Positions 59,257-64,000 of a DNA stretch of 64,000 nt are shown here, piece by piece; the first letter of the stretch is position 1; every line of letters begins with the position of its first letter. Below the pieces are notes generated by a model. It saw only the letters and a list, made by a program, of their open reading frames with translations. It was not told the DNA's origin and ran no database searches. The DNA lies in NCBI RefSeq assembly GCF_026343115.1, contig NZ_JAPEMC010000001.1, positions 5,993,001-6,057,000 of the forward strand. Direction: 5' to 3'. The position numbers were made by a program, and so were the translations under genes. Source of the DNA: Streptomyces sp. NBC_00102. GTDB taxonomy: Bacteria > Actinomycetota > Actinomycetes > Streptomycetales > Streptomycetaceae.

Positions 59257-59307
59257 CGAATGGGCCGGTGCCGCCGCCCTGTACGGGTGGTGGCACCGGC
59301 CCATTCG
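59257..59307 (+). terminator. Terminator after dxs
   Basis: Perfect 16-bp arms (59257-59272, 59292-59307) with a 19-nt loop, 42 nt after the stop. Confidence 0.85.
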
Positions 59308-59388
59308 CGCGACATGCCCCGCACGGCGTTCCGGTGCCCGGGGGCCTCCCCATGATGGCGCCCAGGACGAGTGCGTGGAGGTACGCAG

Positions 59389-60894
59389 GTGAGCGTGGAG
59401 CAGGGGACACCCCCCGGCCGGGACGGTCTGTTCCGGACCAAGACGATCGAGCAGTCCCTGCGGGACACCGAGGAGCCCGAGCACGCCCTCAAGAAGTCGC
59501 TCTCCGCCCTCGATCTCACGGTCTTCGGCGTCGGTGTCGTCATCGGCACCGGCATCTTCGTCCTCACCGGCAAGGTGGCCAAGGAGACCGCGGGCCCCGC
59601 GACCGCCATCGCCTTCGCGGTGGCCGGCGTGGTCTGCGCACTGGCCGCCCTCTGCTACGCCGAGTTCGCCTCCACCGTCCCCGTCGCGGGTTCCGCGTAC
59701 ACCTTCTCTTACGCCTCGCTCGGCGAGCTGGTGGCGTGGATCATCGGCTGGGACCTGGTGCTGGAGTTCGCGCTCGGCACCGCGGTGGTCGCGGTCGGCT
59801 GGTCCGGGTACGTCCGCTCGCTGATGGACAACGCGGGCTGGGCGCTGCCCGACGCCCTCGCGGGAACGGACGTGGCGTCCGGGGTCGGATTCGACCTGCT
59901 GGCGTTCCTCCTCGTCCTGGTCCTCACCGCCGTCCTCGTCCTCGGCATGAAGCTCTCGGCGCGGGTCACCACCGTGGTCGTCGCGATCAAGGTGGCCGTC
60001 GTCCTGATCGTCATCGTCGCCGGGCTCTTCTTCATCGACGGCGCCAACTACTCTCCCTTCATCCCGGAAGCCCAGCCCCAGCCGTCCGGCGGTGGTCTCG
60101 ACTCCCCTTTGGTACAAGCGCTGTTCGGCTACGCGCCCACCAACTTCGGCGTGATGGGCATCTTCACCGCCGCCTCCATCGTCTTCTTCGCCTTCATCGG
60201 CTTCGACGTCGTCGCCACCGCCGCCGAGGAGACCCGGCACCCGCAGCGGGACATGCCCCGGGGCATCCTCGGGTCGCTCCTCATCTGCACGGTGCTCTAC
60301 GTCGCCGTCTCCGTCGTCGTCACCGGCATGCAGCACTACACCGAACTCTCCGTCAGCGCCCCGCTGGCGGACGCCTTCAAGGCGGTCGGCCACCCCTTCT
60401 ACGCGGGTGTCATCAGCTTCGGCGCCGCGGTCGGGCTCACCGTCGTCTGCATGATCCTGCTGCTCGGTCAGTCCCGGGTCTTCTTCGCGATGAGCCGCGA
60501 CGGTCTGCTGCCGCGGTTCTTCTCCGTGACCCACCCGAAGTACAAAACCCCGTACCGTCCGACGATCCTGCTCGGCGTGATCATCGCGATCGTCGCCGGC
60601 TTCACCAGCATCGACGAGCTGGCGACCCTGGTGAACATCGGGACGCTCTTCGCGTTCGTGGTGGTCGCCCTCGGCGTGATCGTGCTCCGCCGTACCCGCC
60701 CCGACCTGCCCCGCGCCTTCCGCACTCCGTGGGTGCCCGTGCTGCCGGTCCTCTCGGTGGCCGCCTCGGTCTGGCTGATGCTCAACCTGCCGGTGGAGAC
60801 CTGGCTCCGGTTCGCGATCTGGATGGCGCTGGGCGTCGTCATCTACTTTGCGTACGGGCGCAAGCACAGCCGACTGGCCACCGACCGGACGTGA
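59389..60894 (+). CDS. Cationic amino-acid transporter-type APC permease
   Basis: The GTG at 59389 has GGAGG 8 nt upstream and gives 501 residues. HALKKSLSALDLTVFGVGVVIGTGIFVLTGKVAKETAGPA is the opening of the CAT subgroup. About 12 membrane segments follow, with IGFDVVATAAEETRHPQRDMP and GQSRVFFAMSRDGLLPRFFS as further signatures. It imports or exchanges an amino acid, possibly Arg, Lys or a neutral one. It is a monocistronic gene ending in a hairpin shared with the LCP gene. Confidence 0.9.
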   Translation: MSVEQGTPPGRDGLFRTKTIEQSLRDTEEPEHALKKSLSALDLTVFGVGVVIGTGIFVLTGKVAKETAGPATAIAFAVAGVVCALAALCYAEFASTVPVAGSAYTFSYASLGELVAWIIGWDLVLEFALGTAVVAVGWSGYVRSLMDNAGWALPDALAGTDVASGVGFDLLAFLLVLVLTAVLVLGMKLSARVTTVVVAIKVAVVLIVIVAGLFFIDGANYSPFIPEAQPQPSGGGLDSPLVQALFGYAPTNFGVMGIFTAASIVFFAFIGFDVVATAAEETRHPQRDMPRGILGSLLICTVLYVAVSVVVTGMQHYTELSVSAPLADAFKAVGHPFYAGVISFGAAVGLTVVCMILLLGQSRVFFAMSRDGLLPRFFSVTHPKYKTPYRPTILLGVIIAIVAGFTSIDELATLVNIGTLFAFVVVALGVIVLRRTRPDLPRAFRTPWVPVLPVLSVAASVWLMLNLPVETWLRFAIWMALGVVIYFAYGRKHSRLATDRT

Positions 60895-60900
60895 GACGTA

Positions 60901-60944
60901 CGAAGGCGGGGCGCACGGTCCTCGGACCGGGCGCCCCGCCTTCG
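60901..60944. terminator. Bidirectional hairpin between permease and LCP genes
   Basis: Perfect 14-bp arms (60901-60914, 60931-60944) enclose a second stem, CGGTCC/GGACCG. It lies between the convergent stops at 60894 and 60970. Confidence 0.88.
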
Positions 60945-60969
60945 CGTGACAGGCGGGAGTGACGATCCG

Positions 60970-62064
60970 TCAGCCGCCGGTGGCCGGGGACTTCTTGGCC
61001 GACTCCGGGATGGTGGCATCCGTGCGGATCGCCTTCCACAGGTCGTCGGACTGCGGATGCGCGGCCACCACCCGGTTCGGGTCCGCCTTGTCGTACTCGA
61101 CCGGCAGCATGATCGTCTCCATGTTCGCCGGGTCGACGCCGTTCATCGAACGGGCGAACTCCGCCAGCGAGGTCAGCGACGCGAGGCTGGAGTCGGTGGT
61201 CAGCGACTCGGTCGCGGCGCTCGCGATCTTGTACGACTTGGTGGGGCTGCCCAGCAGGTCCTGCTTCTTGACCTCCTTCAGCAGCGCGAACATGAACTGC
61301 TGCTGGAGGCCGATTCGGCCGAGGTCGCTGCCGTCCCCGATGCCGTGCCGGGTCCGGACGAAGGCGAGGGATTCCTTGCCGTCGAGCTTGTGCGTACCGG
61401 CGGAGAGGTTCAGGCCGGACGAGCTGTCCTTGATGGGCTCGTCGACCTCGACGGTGACCCCGCCTATGGCATCGACGAGACCCTTGAAGCCGGCGAAGTT
61501 GATCTCCAGGTAGTGGTCGATCCGCACGCCGGACATCTTCTCCACGGTCTTGACCACGCAGGCCGGACCGACCTGCGAGTAGACCGAGTTGAACATGACG
61601 CGCTCGGCGGACGCCATCGTGGAGCCGTCGCTCTTCTCGCACTCGGGCCGGGTCACCAGGGTGTCGCGGGGGATCGATATCGCGAACGCCTTGGCGCGGC
61701 CCTCGGGTATGTGCACCACCATCGCCGTGTCGGAGCGCGCCCCGCTGACGGCGCCACCGCCGCCGAGCTCCTTGTTCTCCGCCCCGGCCCGGGAGTCCGA
61801 GCCGAGAACGAGGATGTTCTGCCCGGAGGTCGGCAGTTTCTCCGGCCGCTCCTTCTCGTCGATCTTGGAGTCGATGTCGACGGCCGTGATGTTGTTGTCG
61901 AGGTCGCGGTACATCCAGTAGACGGTGCCCGCGCCCGCGATCAGCAGGACGAGGACGATGCCGAGCGTGATCTTGAGACCCCGGCGCTTGCGCGGGGCCT
62001 TCTTCTTGCGGGACCCGGACCGCGGAGCGGGTCCCTGGTCCTGGGGAACGGAGTCGTGGCTCAT
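60970..62064 (-). CDS. LytR-CpsA-Psr family wall glycopolymer ligase
   Basis: The ATG at 62064 gives 364 residues. A basic cytoplasmic tail (SRKKKAPRKRRG) precedes one membrane anchor (LKITLGIVLVLLIAGAGTVYWMY). The extracytoplasmic LCP domain has NILVLGSDSRAG, RSDTAMVVHIPEG, AFAISIPRDTLV and SLAFVRTRHGIGDGSDLGRIGLQQQFM, with the conserved Arg and Asp residues that bind the polyprenyl pyrophosphate. LCP proteins attach teichoic acids or other polymers to peptidoglycan. The gene is divergent from the 62426 gene. Confidence 0.93.
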   Translation of the reverse strand: MSHDSVPQDQGPAPRSGSRKKKAPRKRRGLKITLGIVLVLLIAGAGTVYWMYRDLDNNITAVDIDSKIDEKERPEKLPTSGQNILVLGSDSRAGAENKELGGGGAVSGARSDTAMVVHIPEGRAKAFAISIPRDTLVTRPECEKSDGSTMASAERVMFNSVYSQVGPACVVKTVEKMSGVRIDHYLEINFAGFKGLVDAIGGVTVEVDEPIKDSSSGLNLSAGTHKLDGKESLAFVRTRHGIGDGSDLGRIGLQQQFMFALLKEVKKQDLLGSPTKSYKIASAATESLTTDSSLASLTSLAEFARSMNGVDPANMETIMLPVEYDKADPNRVVAAHPQSDDLWKAIRTDATIPESAKKSPATGG

Positions 62065-62425
62065 CCTGCTCGAGTTCCTTGATCTCGTGGCCGCCGAGGA
62101 CCGGGGTGGGAGCGGGGACTCGGGTTCGGCCGGTCCGCGTGGGTGCACCGTGGAGAGGAGGCGCGCACTGAAGAGAGAGCGTGCACTATAGACATATTTT
62201 CGAATGTGAGGGAAGTCTTCGCATGATCTTCGAATGTGGTTGCAGATCGTTACGCGGCCCTTCCGGAGGGGTCTTTCGGGCGGGTCCCGCACGTGGATGG
62301 AGGGTGACGTCCGCCCGAACGGTGCAGAAACTATGATGATCGGGTTCGGTCCTCTCCCTGAAGGAGAGCCGCGAGAGCCCCTGCGGACGCGGCCGGGCAA
62401 GCACGGGGAAGGATGACTCCACGCC
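62065..62425. other. Divergent promoter region with repeated TTCGAATGTG
   Basis: No gene is seen in this 361-nt gap. It contains a near-identical 16-17-nt direct repeat ending TTCGAATGTG (62199-62208 and 62229-62238), spaced 30 nt apart in an AT-rich patch upstream of the LCP gene. Confidence 0.6.
62199..62238. promoter_or_regulatory. Direct repeat TTCGAATGTG, 30-nt period
   Basis: The two exact decamers and their flanks (CAT, A/T-rich) are spaced by about three helical turns, 135-174 nt upstream of the LCP start. This spacing suits two regulator molecules on the same DNA face. Confidence 0.45.
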
Positions 62426-63586
62426 ATGCCGGTCAGATCCGGGCGCGATGCCCAGCGAAAGGTCTCCGCCCGCCAAGTCCGTCCCGAACGCACCGAGGTC
62501 ACCCGCGCGGCACGCGAAACGGCGGACGGCCAGTGGCTCGTACGGGGCAAGGACGGCAGGCTCGCCGCCTACGCGCTCGGTGACGGAGAACTGCTCCGCT
62601 GGACCGAGACCCGCCCAGCGGGACCGGACTGGACGGGGCCGGAAGTCTTCCCCGCTACGGGCCTGACGGACCTGACGGTGCATCAGGGGCGTGACGGCTT
62701 CGTGCGCTTCGTCGCACGCCGCACGACCCGCCGCGCGGAGGGCGACACCGTCGACCTGGTCCACGCCACACAGTTCCAGTCCGGTCGACCGGTCACGGCG
62801 TGGCACTCCCTGGGCAACCCCCACCGCGACCGCGAACAGGGGGTACGCGTCGGCGTGCCCACCGTCGGCACCGGAGCCGACGGACTGCTCCACGTCCTCG
62901 TCCGTGACGCCGACGGCAGACTCCTGCTGCGCCGCGAACAGGACGGCGGCAAGTGGACCGGATGGACGGCGCTGGGCAAAGGCCTCGGGGACGGCGCCGT
63001 GCTCGCGACGACCGAGGCCGGCCGGATCGAGATCCTCGCCCCCCTGGTGCCCGGAACCGCCGGCGCTCCCGCGGGAGGCTGCCCGGCCAAGCGCTGGAGC
63101 CAGAAGCAGCCGGGCGGTGAGCTCACCGAGGACCACGAGATCCCGTTCGGCCACGTGCCCGGCACCGCCGTTGCCCTGGAGACCACGCCCGACGTCCTCA
63201 CCTACTACTGGGCCGACGTGGGCACCGGAGGCATCTTCGCCCACCGCCCCGGCAGCTGGGTCATTCCGCTCGACAGCTCGCCCGTCACCGGCCGGCCCGC
63301 CGTCCTGCGGGCCCCCCTCGACGGCTACGACTGCACGGTGCTCGCCCACCGGGGCGCCGACGGAGGCATCATGCTCACCGCGTGCGGGACGGAGAACGAG
63401 GGAGCCGGCGTCTGGTGGTCGCCGACGGGCGAGCACTCCGCCGGAGCCCCCGCCCTCGCCCACGACGCGGACGGACGCGTCGTGCTCGCCCTGATCGACC
63501 GCGACGGCGCCCTCCGGATCGCGCGGCAACGCCCCGAACCGGGCCTGGCGATGGAGCCCGCCACTCCCGTACGGCACACCGGCTGA
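62426..63586 (+). CDS. Hypothetical protein, probable beta-propeller
   Basis: The ATG gives 386 residues. Repeated units of about 45-50 residues have a DGxLxxW/DGRLLLRR-like pattern (ADGQWLVRGKDGRLAAYALG, GADGLLHVLVRDADGRLLLR, DADGRVVLALIDRDGALRIA), suggesting a PLL-like beta-propeller or carbohydrate-binding fold. There is no signal peptide or membrane segment. It is divergent from the LCP gene, which hints at a cell-envelope link. I do not recognise a named family. Confidence 0.65.
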   Translation: MPVRSGRDAQRKVSARQVRPERTEVTRAARETADGQWLVRGKDGRLAAYALGDGELLRWTETRPAGPDWTGPEVFPATGLTDLTVHQGRDGFVRFVARRTTRRAEGDTVDLVHATQFQSGRPVTAWHSLGNPHRDREQGVRVGVPTVGTGADGLLHVLVRDADGRLLLRREQDGGKWTGWTALGKGLGDGAVLATTEAGRIEILAPLVPGTAGAPAGGCPAKRWSQKQPGGELTEDHEIPFGHVPGTAVALETTPDVLTYYWADVGTGGIFAHRPGSWVIPLDSSPVTGRPAVLRAPLDGYDCTVLAHRGADGGIMLTACGTENEGAGVWWSPTGEHSAGAPALAHDADGRVVLALIDRDGALRIARQRPEPGLAMEPATPVRHTG

Positions 63587-63665
63587 GACCCCTGCGGGGG
63601 CGGGGAGACTCCGGGAGACCGGTCCACCCCGCCCCTCGTCCGGGACACACGGAAAGAACGGCACG

Positions 63666-64000
63666 TCAGGACACGAGCTTCAGGCCGATCGACAGGTAAT
63701 TGCTGTCGGTGTAGTACGGATGGAAGGCGACCGCGCGGCCCCCGGACGTGGTGACGGTCCGCTTCGGGTAGACGTTGACCGGCTTGCGCTTGAGGATCTC
63801 GTCACCGAACCGCCCCAGCCGCAGCCGGTAGGACTCGCCCGAGACCGTCAGGTTCCCCGGAATGCTCAGCGACAGGTCCCAGATGGTGTCGAGGTCGATC
63901 ATCCGGTCGCCGTACTGCTGGAGGTCGACGGTGAAGCTCGCCGACCCGTCCGAGAACGCGCAGGGGATCAGGACCTGCGCATCCGCGTTCTTGCGGCTCT
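63666..64000 (-). CDS. Unrecognised protein, 3' end only
   Basis: The frame is open to the right edge, so the start is outside the window; the ATG at 63902 is internal. About 111 residues are visible, reading ADAQVLIPCAFSDGSASFTV, DRMIDLDTIWDLSLSIPG and YPKRTVTTSGGRAVAFHPYY, and ending SIGLKLVS. The strand-rich text resembles the C-terminal accessory domain of cell-envelope glycosyl- or glycerophosphotransferases, but I cannot confirm this. The neighbouring LCP gene fits such a role. Confidence 0.6.
   Translation of the reverse strand, partial: SRKNADAQVLIPCAFSDGSASFTVDLQQYGDRMIDLDTIWDLSLSIPGNLTVSGESYRLRLGRFGDEILKRKPVNVYPKRTVTTSGGRAVAFHPYYTDSNYLSIGLKLVS

Noticed and set aside
56585..59410. 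Minus-strand 941-codon frame
   Set aside because: Antisense to dxs; Val/Leu/Asp-rich shadow without domains.

Overview
The window is chromosomal DNA of a high-GC actinomycete, almost certainly a Streptomyces. GC is very high throughout and codons end in G or C. It carries a WhiB-like regulator, an AcnA-type aconitase, an HTH-MurA fusion, NgcEFG-like and XylFGH-like sugar importers next to a ROK regulator, and dxs. From memory, the block from about 29.4 to 61 kb resembles the S. coelicolor SCO5998-SCO6014 neighbourhood, with a xylose/xyloside block inserted. No rRNA, tRNA or CRISPR array was seen.

Region 1 (1-15 kb) is a type VII secretion-associated locus. A giant protein, cut by the left edge, has repeated helical modules. 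Four of them end in ADP-ribosyltransferase-like (ART-like) domains in which Trp sits where the catalytic Arg is expected. Between modules 3 and 4 lies a duplicated caspase-like domain; one copy keeps a His/Cys pair and the other has lost it. A T7SS-associated protein follows, then a 1030-residue protein with a C-terminal ART-like domain that keeps the Arg. The last two overlap by 4 nt, so the three form an operon.

Region 2 (15-26.3 kb) is mixed accessory DNA. It holds a membrane-anchored ricin-type lectin divergent from an ATPase with a C-terminal HTH, a WhiB-like gene, a tandem array of four small secreted paralogues, an amino-acid permease, an Lrp regulator divergent from a YitT-type membrane protein, a DUF4232-like lipoprotein and a VanZ protein.

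Region 3 (26.4-29.3 kb) is a graveyard of a Streptomyces integrative/conjugative element. It has truncated and frameshifted conjugation genes, a truncated DNA methyltransferase, and a frameshifted nuclease fused to an IS5-type transposase scrap.

Region 4 (29.4-47.8 kb) is core metabolism plus pentoside use: HTH-MurA, HIT, GNAT, aconitase and an aberrant phosphotransferase. These are followed by an ABC importer with a GH1 beta-glucosidase, xylose isomerase, divergent xylulokinase and a GH31 alpha-xylosidase. The last six could take up xyloglucan-type oligosaccharides, cut them to glucose and xylose, and feed xylose to xylulose 5-phosphate.

Region 5 (47.8-64 kb) has ngcEFG-like, a ROK regulator, xylFGH-like, dxs, a CAT-type amino-acid permease, an LCP wall-polymer ligase, a probable beta-propeller protein, and the 3' end of an unrecognised gene cut by the right edge. 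Many transcription units end in perfect GC-rich hairpins, which are listed.
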